Assembly: GCA_027008885.1 (NCBI GenBank)
Contig: JALVDQ010000133.1
Coordinates: 1 to 13,170, forward strand
DNA from: Thiotrichaceae bacterium
Lineage (GTDB): Bacteria; Pseudomonadota; Gammaproteobacteria; Thiotrichales; Thiotrichaceae
Direction of reading: 5' to 3'
Length of the DNA: 13,170 bases
Shown here piece by piece: positions 6,816 through 13,170 of the stretch (positions within the stretch are counted from its first letter, which is position 1; each line of letters begins with the position of its first letter). The notes beneath the pieces were generated by a model. The model was given only the letters and a program-made list of their open reading frames with translations. It made no database searches and had not been told where the DNA came from. The translations under genes and the position numbers were made by a program.

Positions 6816-7121
6816 ATGGCTAAAAAATCGATGATTGCTCGTGAGGCAAAGCGCGCTAAATTAGTAGCTAAGTATGCTAAAAAAAGAGCAGAGTTGAAAG
6901 AAATCATCCGTTCACCTAACAGTAGTTTTGAGCAAGTAATGGCGGCAACAGATTCATTGCAAAAACTGCCTCGTAATAGTTCAAGAGTTCGTCAGCGTAA
7001 TCGTTGCGCGATTACAGGAAGACCACATGGTGTTTACAGAAAATTTGGTCTTTGTAGAAATAAATTAAGAGAGTCTGCTATGGAAGGTGATCTTCCAGGT
7101 TTGACCAAGGCAAGCTGGTAA
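6816..7121 (+). CDS. rpsN: 30S ribosomal protein S14, long zinc-free type
   Basis: S14 is a head protein assembled late with S3 and S10. The product is 101 residues, the length of the long C- type, starting [13 protein letters not shown] and ending LPGLTKASW. The zinc-binding form has two CxxC pairs. Here only the first Cys of each pair survives (Cys64 in [12 protein letters not shown] and Cys80 in KFGLCRNK); the partner positions are Thr67 and Lys83, so zinc binding is not expected. The Shine-Dalgarno AGGA (6801-6804) is 11 nt from the ATG, rather far. The stop overlaps the Shine-Dalgarno of rpsH. Confidence 0.98.
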   Translation: MAKKSMIAREAKRAKLVAKYAKKRAELKEIIRSPNSSFEQVMAATDSLQKLPRNSSRVRQRNRCAITGRPHGVYRKFGLCRNKLRESAMEGDLPGLTKASW

Positions 7122-7133
7122 GGAGTACGTATA

Positions 7134-7526
7134 ATGAGTATGAGTGATCCTATAGCTGATATGTTGACACGTATTCGAAATGGTCAGCGTGCTAATAAAA
7201 AGGAAGTCTCTTTTTCTGCATCAAAGAAAAAGACGGCAATACTGAAAGTTTTAATGGAAGAGGGTTATATCTCGGCTTTTGAAACTACAGGAGATGTTAA
7301 GCCTGTAACAAATGTTACCCTAAAATATTTTCAGGGTGAGCCTGTCATCAAGACACTTAAAAGAATTAGCCGACCTGGCTTGCGCATTTTTCGCGGCAAA
7401 AATGAATTGCCGAGTGTTATGTTGGGTCTGGGTGTTGCAATTGTTTCAACATCAAAGGGTGTTATGAGTGATCGTGCTGCAAGGGCGGCTGGACAGGGTG
7501 GTGAAGTGCTCTGTATCGTAGAATAA
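7134..7526 (+). CDS. rpsH: 30S ribosomal protein S8
   Basis: S8 is a primary 16S rRNA-binding protein of the platform. In E. coli it also represses the spc operon by binding a 16S-like site at the rplE start. The product is 130 residues, the same as E. coli, starting [18 protein letters not shown]. The C-terminal domain has [10 protein letters not shown] and [21 protein letters not shown], which includes the rRNA-contacting STSKG segment. The ATG at 7134 follows a strong Shine-Dalgarno AAGGAG (7120-7125, 8 nt spacing). The second Met codon at 7140 is not preferred because MSM is the family start. Confidence 0.98.
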   Translation: MSMSDPIADMLTRIRNGQRANKKEVSFSASKKKTAILKVLMEEGYISAFETTGDVKPVTNVTLKYFQGEPVIKTLKRISRPGLRIFRGKNELPSVMLGLGVAIVSTSKGVMSDRAARAAGQGGEVLCIVE

Positions 7527-7539
7527 TCGGTGTTTATAT

Positions 7540-8076
7540 ATGTCTAGAATAGCAAAAATGCCCATTGAATTGCCTACAGGTGTTGAAGCAAAAATTAATG
7601 GTCAAAATCTGGTAATCAAGGGTTCTAAAGGTTCGTTTGATTATATGATTCATGATTCGGTAGAAATCACCGAAGAAAATAATACCTTGATTGTGAAGCC
7701 CAAAAGTGAAAGCGATAAAAATGGTTGGGCAATGGCCGGTACAATGCGTGCTGTAACAAATAATATGGTTACTGGAGTAAGTGCTGGTTTTACTAAAAAG
7801 CTTGAACTTGTCGGTGTTGGTTATCGTGCTCAGGCACAGGGTAATAAACTTAACCTGACACTGGGATTTTCACATCCTGTCGTTCATGAAATACCAGAAG
7901 GCGTGACTTGTGAAACTCCGAGTCAAACTGAAATAGTATTAAGCGGAATTGACAAGCAGGTGATAGGTCAAACAGCAGCTGAAATTAGAGCCTATAGACC
8001 ACCAGAGCCTTATAAGGGTAAGGGTGTTAAGTATGCTGATGAACGTATAATCCGCAAAGAAGCTAAGAAAACATAA
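7540..8076 (+). CDS. rplF: 50S ribosomal protein L6
   Basis: L6 lies near the sarcin-ricin loop and the GTPase-associated region. The product is 178 residues (E. coli 177), with two duplicated alpha/beta domains. It starts [16 protein letters not shown]; domain 2 carries the signature [29 protein letters not shown] and the C-terminal [30 protein letters not shown]. The ribosome binding site is weak (GGTG, 7529-7532, 7 nt from the ATG), so translation probably benefits from coupling to rpsH 13 bp upstream. Confidence 0.98.
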   Translation: MSRIAKMPIELPTGVEAKINGQNLVIKGSKGSFDYMIHDSVEITEENNTLIVKPKSESDKNGWAMAGTMRAVTNNMVTGVSAGFTKKLELVGVGYRAQAQGNKLNLTLGFSHPVVHEIPEGVTCETPSQTEIVLSGIDKQVIGQTAAEIRAYRPPEPYKGKGVKYADERIIRKEAKKT

Positions 8077-8095
8077 GTTTAAAGGTATATTTGAA

Positions 8096-8449
8096 ATGAA
8101 TAAGAGATTGGCAAGAATCCGCCGTGGTAAACGCTCTCGTATGAAAATGCGTGAATTGGGTGTTGATCGTCTTTCAGTTTATCGTAGCTCCAGACATATA
8201 TATGCCCAGATAATATCCGGAGAAGATAATACGGTGCTTGCATCAGCTTCAACAGTAGAAAAATCCATGCGTGATAGCCTGGATTATACGGGTAACGCTC
8301 AGGCAGCAGAAGCAGTTGGAAAACTGGTTGCAGAGCGCGCAAAAGAAAAGGGAATTGAATCGGTTGCATTTGATCGTTCCGGTTTTAAATATCATGGTCG
8401 TGTGAAGGCGTTGGCTGAAGCTGCGCGTGAAGCGGGTTTGCAGTTCTAA
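8096..8449 (+). CDS. rplR: 50S ribosomal protein L18
   Basis: L18 binds 5S rRNA and links it to the central protuberance. The product is 117 residues, as in E. coli. It has a basic disordered N-terminus ([15 protein letters not shown]), then [16 protein letters not shown], and a C-terminal [26 protein letters not shown] that matches the family end exactly. The ATG at 8096 is preceded by AAAGG at 8081-8085 (10 nt spacing). Confidence 0.98.
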   Translation: MNKRLARIRRGKRSRMKMRELGVDRLSVYRSSRHIYAQIISGEDNTVLASASTVEKSMRDSLDYTGNAQAAEAVGKLVAERAKEKGIESVAFDRSGFKYHGRVKALAEAAREAGLQF

Positions 8450-8462
8450 AGGTTTATAGAAA

Positions 8463-8972
8463 ATGGCTAGAGCAGATAATACAGAAAAGGCGAATGACGG
8501 CCTGCAAGAAAAACTGGTTCACGTTAATCGTGTGGCAAAAGTTGTAAAAGGTGGTCGCGTGTTTGGTTTTACCGCACTTGCAGTTGTTGGTGATGGTAAT
8601 GGTCGTATTGGCTTTGGGTATGGTAAGGCTCGTGAAGTTCCTGTTGCGATTCAAAAGGCAATGGAAAAAGCACGAAAAAACATTGTGAATGTGGCTTTAG
8701 TTGATGATACCTTGCAATATGAAATTAATGCGCGTCATGGTGCGGCACATGTGTTTATGAAGCCTGCTTCTGATGGTACTGGAATCATTGCAGGTGGTGC
8801 AATGCGTGCAGTGTTTGAAGTGGTTGGAGTGCGCAACGTTTTGGCAAAGTGTGTGGGTTCAAGAAATCCTATTAATGTGGTTCGTGCCACCATTAAAGGT
8901 CTTGCAGAAATGAACTCGCCAGAGTTCATTGCAGCTAAACGTGGCAAAACAGTAGAAGAGATTAGAGGTTAA
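8463..8972 (+). CDS. rpsE: 30S ribosomal protein S5
   Basis: S5 helps form the mRNA entry channel and affects decoding accuracy; it also lines the spectinomycin site. The product is 169 residues (E. coli 167). A double-stranded RNA-binding-like N-terminal domain ([43 protein letters not shown]) is followed by a C-terminal domain with [25 protein letters not shown]. The VKGG loop, where spectinomycin-resistance changes occur, looks wild type. The Shine-Dalgarno AAAGG (8448-8452) overlaps the rplR stop. Confidence 0.98.
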   Translation: MARADNTEKANDGLQEKLVHVNRVAKVVKGGRVFGFTALAVVGDGNGRIGFGYGKAREVPVAIQKAMEKARKNIVNVALVDDTLQYEINARHGAAHVFMKPASDGTGIIAGGAMRAVFEVVGVRNVLAKCVGSRNPINVVRATIKGLAEMNSPEFIAAKRGKTVEEIRG

Positions 8973-8975
8973 TTC

Positions 8976-9164
8976 ATGGCTGCTAGCAAACAATTAAAGT
9001 TAACTATTGTGCGTAGTATGATTGGTCGTTTGAAATCACACCAGTCATGTGCCCGGGGACTGGGTTTAAGAAAAATGCACAAGCCCGTTATAGTCGAAGA
9101 CACACCGGAAAATCGCGGTATGATTAATAAAATTTCCTATATGTTGACTGTTGAGGAAGTATAA
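8976..9164 (+). CDS. rpmD: 50S ribosomal protein L30
   Basis: L30 is a small non-essential large-subunit protein. The product is 62 residues (E. coli 59). It shows the family pattern: [17 protein letters not shown], the central [25 protein letters not shown], and YMLTVEEV at the end. The ATG at 8976 follows rpsE by 3 bp with AGAGGT upstream. Its stop codon is directly adjacent to the ATG of rplO, with no gap. Confidence 0.97.
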   Translation: MAASKQLKLTIVRSMIGRLKSHQSCARGLGLRKMHKPVIVEDTPENRGMINKISYMLTVEEV

Positions 9165-9599
9165 ATGAAATTGAATACATTAAAGCCAGCAGCAGGAAGT
9201 ACCCGCAACAGAAAGCGTGTTGGACGTGGCATTGGTTCGGGTTGGGGCAAGACCTGTGCTCGTGGTCATAAGGGGCAAAAATCGCGCTCAGGTGGATTCC
9301 ATAAAGTAGGTTTTGAAGGCGGACAAATGCCTTTGCAACGTCGCTTGCCTAAAGTTGGATTTAGCTCTCGTGTCGGTCGTGTTAGTACAGAATTGCGTTT
9401 GCATGAGCTTGCCAAGGTTGAAGCCGATGTTATCGACATTGATGCATTAAAAGCGGCAAATCTTGTTAGCAAAAACATATTGAATGTAAAAGTGATGTTG
9501 TCAGGAACAATTGATAAGGCAGTAACACTTAAAGGCATTAAAGTAAGTAAGGGTGCTAGAGAGGCTATCGAAGCTGCTGGCGGCAAGGTCGAAGACTAA
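9165..9599 (+). CDS. rplO: 50S ribosomal protein L15
   Basis: L15 is a late-binding large-subunit protein with a long basic N-terminal extension that runs into 23S rRNA. The product is 144 residues, as in E. coli. The N-terminus [30 protein letters not shown] and the glycine/basic run [12 protein letters not shown] match the family. The C-terminal alpha/beta domain ends ALKAANLVS...[15 protein letters not shown]. The ATG immediately follows the rpmD TAA; the Shine-Dalgarno GAGGAAG lies in the last rpmD codons. Confidence 0.98.
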   Translation: MKLNTLKPAAGSTRNRKRVGRGIGSGWGKTCARGHKGQKSRSGGFHKVGFEGGQMPLQRRLPKVGFSSRVGRVSTELRLHELAKVEADVIDIDALKAANLVSKNILNVKVMLSGTIDKAVTLKGIKVSKGAREAIEAAGGKVED

Positions 9600-9618
9600 A
9601 AGACTAAGGAAATAAAAC

Positions 9619-10977
9619 GTGGCAACAAAGAACGCTACAAACATGCTTGCGGGTATGGGAAATATTGCAGAGATTAAACAAAGGCTTGCCTTTGTTTTTT
9701 TCGCTTTGATTGTATATAGAATTGGTACATTTATACCAATTCCAGGTGTTAATCCGGCAGCATTACAACAGTTCTTTGATCAAAATACAGGGACAATATT
9801 GGGTGTTTTCAATATGTTCTCTGGTGGTGCTCTTAAACGACTGAGTGTGTTTGCACTGGGAATTATGCCTTACATTTCTGCATCGATCATTGTGCAGCTA
9901 ATGACGCATGTGATTCCTTCTTTGCAGCAGCTAAAGAAAGAAGGAGAGTCAGGCAAGCGCAAAATAACTCAGTACACTCGCTATGGAACAGTGGCTCTGG
10001 CTTTGTTCCAGAGTTTGGGAATTGCAATCGCTTTAGGCGGTCAGGATTTAGGCGGCGGACAGACTATTGCACTTTATCCTGGTATTGGTTTTACAATAAC
10101 TACGGTTGTCTCACTGGTCACAGGAACGCTTTTCCTGATGTGGCTTGGAGAGCAAATAACTGAACGTGGTATTGGTAACGGAATATCCTTAATCATCTTT
10201 GCTGGTATTGTTGCCGGTTTGCCAAGAGCAATTGGTGGCACACTGGAATTAGCCAGAAATGGTGAATTATCCCCGGCTTTTGTCATTATCTTGCTTGCTC
10301 TGGCGATTTTGGTTACAGCTTTTATTGTTTTTGTAGAACGTGGACAAAGGCGCATTACGGTTAATTATGCCAATCGCCAGCAAGGCAGAAGAATGGCAAT
10401 GGGGCAATCCAGTCATCTGCCTTTAAAATTGAATATGGCAGGTGTAATACCACCGATCTTTGCATCCAGTATTATTCTTTTCCCTTCAAGTTTGGGACGC
10501 TGGATATCTAATGCAAACGGAATGGAATGGTTACAGGATTTTGTGACAATGTTACAACCAGGGCAGCCTTTATATGTTCTGTTTTATGCGTTAGCAATCA
10601 TCTTCTTTACTTTCTTTTATACAGCGCTTGTTTTTAATTCAAGAGAGACCGCTGATAACTTAAAGAAAGCAGGTGCGTTTATTCCAGGTATCAGACCAGG
10701 AAAAGAAACCGCCAAATATATTGATGGTGTAATGACGCGACTGACTGCGGTTGGCGCAATCTACATTACACTGGTTTGTTTGTTACCAGAATTTTTAATT
10801 CTGGGCTGGAATGTACCATTTTACTTCGGTGGTACATCACTACTCATAATCGTTGTGGTTGTCATGGACTTCATAGCTCAAGTTCAATCGCATATGATGT
10901 CACACCAGTATGAAGGCTTGATGAAAAAATCAAACTTTAAGGCAGGTGGTAAAAAACCAAGAAAGAAGGCTAGATAA
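9619..10977 (+). CDS. secY: Preprotein translocase subunit SecY (GTG start)
   Basis: SecY is the protein-conducting channel of the inner membrane, working with SecE, SecG and SecA. The product is 452 residues (E. coli 443). Ten membrane helices can be placed: about 22-42, 75-97, 119-140, 155-176, 186-204, 218-239, 272-292, 317-338, 372-393 and 399-420. Hallmarks are [23 protein letters not shown], the [20 protein letters not shown] loop, the cytoplasmic loop [20 protein letters not shown] and [17 protein letters not shown], whose Arg359 matches the SecA-coupling Arg357 of E. coli. The start is GTG at 9619 with AAGGA (9606-9610) upstream. The C-terminus has a lysine/arginine-rich extension ([10 protein letters not shown]). 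Position between rplO and rpmJ is as in E. coli. Confidence 0.98.
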   Translation: MATKNATNMLAGMGNIAEIKQRLAFVFFALIVYRIGTFIPIPGVNPAALQQFFDQNTGTILGVFNMFSGGALKRLSVFALGIMPYISASIIVQLMTHVIPSLQQLKKEGESGKRKITQYTRYGTVALALFQSLGIAIALGGQDLGGGQTIALYPGIGFTITTVVSLVTGTLFLMWLGEQITERGIGNGISLIIFAGIVAGLPRAIGGTLELARNGELSPAFVIILLALAILVTAFIVFVERGQRRITVNYANRQQGRRMAMGQSSHLPLKLNMAGVIPPIFASSIILFPSSLGRWISNANGMEWLQDFVTMLQPGQPLYVLFYALAIIFFTFFYTALVFNSRETADNLKKAGAFIPGIRPGKETAKYIDGVMTRLTAVGAIYITLVCLLPEFLILGWNVPFYFGGTSLLIIVVVVMDFIAQVQSHMMSHQYEGLMKKSNFKAGGKKPRKKAR

Positions 10978-11015
10978 GTCGGTTTGGTTAAGATTTAATT
11001 ATAGAGGTTTAACTC

Positions 11016-11129
11016 ATGAAGGTTCGTGCATCTGTTAAGAAAATGTGTCGTCATTGTCGCATCGTAAAGCGTAGAGGGGTTGTGCGTGTTATTTGCACAG
11101 ACCCACGTCATAAGCAACGTCAGGGTTAG
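11016..11129 (+). CDS. rpmJ: 50S ribosomal protein L36, zinc-ribbon type
   Basis: L36 is the smallest large-subunit protein and stabilises 23S rRNA through a zinc ribbon. Direct translation from the ATG at 11016 gives 37 residues, ending in KQRQG before TAG. It starts [20 protein letters not shown] and keeps the zinc ligands Cys11, Cys14, Cys27 and His32. It is one residue shorter than the 38-residue E. coli protein, in the stretch between the third Cys and the His. The Shine-Dalgarno AGAGG (11003-11007) has 8 nt spacing. It lies 38 bp after secY and ends the spc group; its last 26 coding bases also form the arms of a terminator-like hairpin. Confidence 0.97.
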   Translation: MKVRASVKKMCRHCRIVKRRGVVRVICTDPRHKQRQG

Positions 11130-11140
11130 TATTTTTTTTT
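11101..11140 (+). terminator. Imperfect terminator at the end of spc, overlapping rpmJ
   Basis: ACCCACGT (11101-11108) pairs with ACGT (11117-11120) and GGGT (11123-11126), giving eight pairs with a two-base bulge (11121-11122) and an 8 nt loop. After TAGTA comes an unbroken run of nine T (11132-11140). The hairpin is built from rpmJ codons. The five-base gap between stem and T-run and the bulge make it weaker than a standard terminator, so partial read-through into rpsM is likely. The T-run also sits where an UP element would be for the alpha promoter that follows. Confidence 0.5.
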
Positions 11141-11177
11141 ATTGATAATTACTGCAGTTTCGGGCAAAATGCCCGCC
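11132..11177 (+). promoter_or_regulatory. Predicted alpha operon promoter upstream of rpsM
   Basis: TTGATA (11142-11147) matches TTGACA at 5 of 6 positions. It is separated by exactly 17 bp from CAAAAT (11165-11170), which matches TATAAT at 4 of 6. GCCCGCC follows at once, a GC-rich discriminator typical of stringently controlled promoters. The T9 tract at 11132-11140 lies just upstream of the -35 and could act as an UP element. A start near 11177 would leave a leader of only about 23 nt before rpsM. CGGGC/GCCCG (11161-11165 with 11171-11175) is an inverted repeat around the -10. Confidence 0.75.
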
Positions 11178-11199
11178 TTTTAGCAGTCTGGAGATTTTG

Positions 11200-11556
11200 A
11201 TGGCTCGTATTGCGGGTATAAACATCCCTGTTCACAAGCATACAGTAATAGCTTTAACATCCATTTATGGTATTGGGAGATCACGTGCGGCAGATATTTG
11301 CGCTCAAGCAAAGGTTGCCCCCGATACTAAAATAAATGCACTTTCGGAAGAAGAGGTCGAGCGCCTCAGAAGTGAAGTGGCAAAATTTACCGTAGAAGGT
11401 GATTTACGTCGTGAAGTATCCATGAACATTAAGAGTTTAATGGATCTGGGCTGCTATCGCGGTATTCGACATCGTCGTGGCTTGCCATTGCGCGGTCAAC
11501 GTACCAAGACGAATGCGCGTACCCGTAAAGGTCCACGCAAGCCAATTCGTAAATAA
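11200..11556 (+). CDS. rpsM: 30S ribosomal protein S13
   Basis: S13 is a head protein that contacts P-site tRNA and forms bridges with L5. The product is 118 residues (E. coli 118), starting [30 protein letters not shown], which contains the helix-two-turn-helix region. It ends with the basic tail [20 protein letters not shown] that reaches the P site. The ATG at 11200 is used: its Shine-Dalgarno GGAG (11190-11193) is 6 nt upstream and the family starts MARIAG. The in-frame TTG at 11197 is unnecessary. It is the first gene of the alpha operon, 70 bp after rpmJ. Confidence 0.98.
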   Translation: MARIAGINIPVHKHTVIALTSIYGIGRSRAADICAQAKVAPDTKINALSEEEVERLRSEVAKFTVEGDLRREVSMNIKSLMDLGCYRGIRHRRGLPLRGQRTKTNARTRKGPRKPIRK

Positions 11557-11611
11557 TTCACCTAATTGCATTGTGGATATTGTAAGTAAAGTCAAATAGA
11601 TAGGTAATGAG

Positions 11612-11998
11612 ATGGCAACAGCCACTAAATCACGTAAAAAAGTTAAAAAGTCAGTAAGTGACGGTATTGCGCATATCCATGCGTCTTTTAATAATACCAT
11701 TATCACCATTACTGACAGACAAGGTAATGCATTAGCCTGGGCTACTGCCGGAGGATCCGGTTTCCGCGGATCGCGTAAAAGTACCCCGTTTGCGGCACAG
11801 GTTGCTGCTGAAAGAGCGGGAGAAGCCGCCAAGCAATTCGGGCTGAAAAATCTGGATGTGCATGTCAAGGGTCCTGGTCCCGGGCGTGAGTCTGCTGTGC
11901 GTGCGCTTAACAACATCGGTTACCGGATTACTAATATAATTGATGTGACACCCATTCCGCACAATGGATGTCGTCCACCCAAGAAGCGTCGGGTTTAG
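11612..11998 (+). CDS. rpsK: 30S ribosomal protein S11
   Basis: S11 forms the platform next to the E site and contacts S18, S6 and mRNA. The product is 128 residues (E. coli 129), with [60 protein letters not shown] and the basic C-terminus [13 protein letters not shown]. Asn118 in PHNG matches E. coli Asn119, the site converted to isoaspartate. The ATG at 11612 lies 55 bp after rpsM, an unusually wide gap in this cluster; AGGT (11602-11605) serves as the ribosome binding site. Confidence 0.98.
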   Translation: MATATKSRKKVKKSVSDGIAHIHASFNNTIITITDRQGNALAWATAGGSGFRGSRKSTPFAAQVAAERAGEAAKQFGLKNLDVHVKGPGPGRESAVRALNNIGYRITNIIDVTPIPHNGCRPPKKRRV

Positions 11999-12011
11999 TC
12001 GGAGATAAATT

Positions 12012-12632
12012 ATGGCCAGATATATCGGACCAAAATGTAAGTTAATGCGTCGTGAGGGTACGGATCTTTATTTAAAAGGTCGTGGACGTTCATTGGAAAA
12101 TAAATGCAACCTTGAAAAAGTACCTGGTGTTCATGGTGAGCGCCGTACACGCCTTTCAGACTACGGCATACAGTTGCGTGAAAAGCAAAAAGTACGCCGC
12201 ATCTATGGTGTACTGGAAAAACAGTTCAGAAATTATTTCAAGGAAGCGGTACGCCTGAAAGGATCGACAGGTGAGAATTTGCTGCAATTGCTCGAAAGTC
12301 GTCTGGATAATGTTGTCTACCGTATGGGCTATGGCTCTACTCGTGCAGAAGCGCGTCAGTTAGTGAGTCATAAAGCAATTATGGTAAATGGTAGCGTAGT
12401 AAATATCCCGTCTTATCAGGTAAAAGCGGGCGATATTGTTTCTGTTCGTGAAAAAGCAAAGAAACAGACCAGAATACAGGACTCTGTATCCGTTGCTGAT
12501 CAAGTTGGTTTCCCAGAATGGATTGAAGTGGATACCAAAAAACTTGAAGGTACATTTAAAGCAATGCCGGAACGTGATGAATTACCAGCAGAGATCAATG
12601 AGTCTCTTATCGTGGAACTCTACTCCAAGTAA
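12012..12632 (+). CDS. rpsD: 30S ribosomal protein S4
   Basis: S4 nucleates 30S body assembly, affects decoding accuracy and, in E. coli, represses the alpha operon by binding a pseudoknot in its leader mRNA. The product is 206 residues, as in E. coli. It has an N-terminal domain, the [29 protein letters not shown] block, and an S4 RNA-binding domain (about 96-160: [17 protein letters not shown]...[17 protein letters not shown]). It is of the zinc-free type but keeps Cys9 and Cys32 while the other zinc positions (such as Met12) are lost. The Shine-Dalgarno is GGAG (12001-12004). Confidence 0.98.
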   Translation: MARYIGPKCKLMRREGTDLYLKGRGRSLENKCNLEKVPGVHGERRTRLSDYGIQLREKQKVRRIYGVLEKQFRNYFKEAVRLKGSTGENLLQLLESRLDNVVYRMGYGSTRAEARQLVSHKAIMVNGSVVNIPSYQVKAGDIVSVREKAKKQTRIQDSVSVADQVGFPEWIEVDTKKLEGTFKAMPERDELPAEINESLIVELYSK

Positions 12633-12661
12633 GAGTTAGCCTGTGAATATTGAGGTATATT

Positions 12662-13170
12662 GTGTCTAAATCTACAGATTTATTAAAACCACGTAATATT
12701 CAGGTCACTGACCTGGGTAATTACACGTCTAAAATTGTATTAGAGCCTTTAGAGCGTGGTTTCGGTCACACCTTGGGTAATGCTCTGCGTAGAATTTTAC
12801 TTTCTTCCATACCTGGTTGCGCGGTTACTGAAGTAAAGATTACTGGTGTTGAACACGAGTACACAGCAATTGATGGCGTACAGGAAGATGTTGTAGACAT
12901 CCTGCTCAACCTGAAGAAGCTGGCATTTCGTTTAAACGCCAAAGATGAAGTAACACTCGACATTAGAAAGCAAGGACCGGGTGTCGTTACTGCGGGTGAC
13001 ATTACGCTAGACCATGACGTCGAGATTGTTGACCCGGACATGGTCATAGCCACACTCACCACAGATACACAGCTGGAAATGTCAATCAAGGTCGAAGTAG
13101 GGCGCGGTTATCAGCCAGCGAGTGTACGACGTGGACCGGATTCGCCTGAATTGCCACTGGGTACGCTGGT
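12662..13170 (+). CDS. rpoA: RNA polymerase alpha subunit, N-terminal part (cut by window end; GTG start)
   Basis: The alpha subunit dimerises to scaffold RNA polymerase, and its C-terminal domain contacts UP elements and activators. About 169 codons are in the window, covering most of the N-terminal domain. The dimerisation motif [23 protein letters not shown] is intact (about residues 28-49, Arg43-Arg44 equivalent to E. coli Arg44-Arg45), followed by [22 protein letters not shown] and GRGYQPAS. The start is GTG at 12662, with Shine-Dalgarno GAGG at 12652-12655 and an in-frame TGA at 12644; the resulting N-terminus [11 protein letters not shown] aligns with the family. A TTG at 12650 is the only other option. 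The C-terminal domain and the expected rplQ lie beyond the window. Confidence 0.97.
   Translation, partial: MSKSTDLLKPRNIQVTDLGNYTSKIVLEPLERGFGHTLGNALRRILLSSIPGCAVTEVKITGVEHEYTAIDGVQEDVVDILLNLKKLAFRLNAKDEVTLDIRKQGPGVVTAGDITLDHDVEIVDPDMVIATLTTDTQLEMSIKVEVGRGYQPASVRRGPDSPELPLGTL

Noticed and set aside
11161..11180. CGGGC/GCCCG inverted repeat followed by CCTTTT as a terminator before rpsM
   Set aside because: The stem is only 5 bp with a short T stretch, and it coincides with a well-spaced -10 and discriminator, so the promoter reading is stronger.
11197..11199. TTG start one codon before the rpsM ATG
   Set aside because: S13 proteins start MARIAG, and the ATG at 11200 has a proper Shine-Dalgarno.
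11557..11611. Possible promoter in the rpsM-rpsK gap
   Set aside because: The 55 bp gap is AT-rich, but no -35/-10 pair with acceptable spacing was found, and no hairpin with a T-tract.
11437..11916. 159-residue minus-strand open frame opposite rpsM and rpsK
   Set aside because: Both rpsM and rpsK are full-length conserved genes on the + strand; the reverse frame is low-complexity and unrecognisable.
1..13170. Mobile elements, CRISPR arrays, tRNA genes, toxin-antitoxin or other novel gene systems
   Set aside because: Every stretch is accounted for by conserved ribosomal, secY, tuf or rpoA genes in standard order with short gaps. No transposase, array-type repeats or foreign insert is visible.

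Overview
The window is a nearly uninterrupted ribosomal protein locus: the end of the str operon, then the S10, spc and alpha operons, all on the + strand. Gene order is tuf(3' end)-rpsJ-[246 bp gap]-rplC-rplD-rplW-rplB-rpsS-rplV-rpsC-rplP-rpmC-rpsQ-[81 bp gap]-rplN-rplX-rplE-rpsN-rpsH-rplF-rplR-rpsE-rpmD-rplO-secY-rpmJ-[70 bp gap]-rpsM-rpsK-rpsD-rpoA(5' part). The proteins read as gammaproteobacterial throughout: close in sequence and length to Escherichia/Pseudomonas proteins, with S14 and S4 of the zinc-free type, L30 and L29 present, and secY inside spc. Base composition is rather AT-rich (low 40s % GC by eye). I cannot name the genus; a moderately AT-rich gammaproteobacterium is the safe statement.

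Region by region. Positions 1-611 hold the end of EF-Tu and S10 (rpsJ), only 15 bp apart, so rpsJ appears attached to the str transcription unit. Positions 612-857 are the most informative non-coding stretch: an AT-rich tract, an extended -10 promoter with a GC-rich discriminator, a long hairpin with a T6 tail, and a second hairpin just before the rplC ribosome binding site. This looks like a promoter plus attenuator leader for an S10 operon that starts at rplC instead of rpsJ. Positions 858-5437 carry the rest of the S10 genes, tightly packed with overlaps at rplD/rplW and rplP/rpmC. Positions 5438-5518 separate S10 from spc and are built of short tandem duplications, with no convincing promoter. 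Positions 5519-11129 are the spc genes, ending in secY and a 37-residue zinc-type L36 (rpmJ). Positions 11130-11199 contain a T9 tract and a strong predicted alpha promoter with a very short leader. Positions 11200-13170 are rpsM, rpsK, rpsD and the first ~169 codons of rpoA.

The genes work together: nearly all encode 30S or 50S proteins, with the protein-export channel SecY and RNA polymerase alpha co-transcribed. Known E. coli autogenous regulators encoded here are L4 (S10 operon), S8 (spc operon) and S4 (alpha operon). The regulatory DNA differs from E. coli at all three places, and those differences are the findings reported. I see no mobile element, CRISPR array, phage gene, tRNA or unknown gene, and no undescribed multi-gene system. 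This is a conserved housekeeping region whose interest lies in its leaders and operon boundaries.
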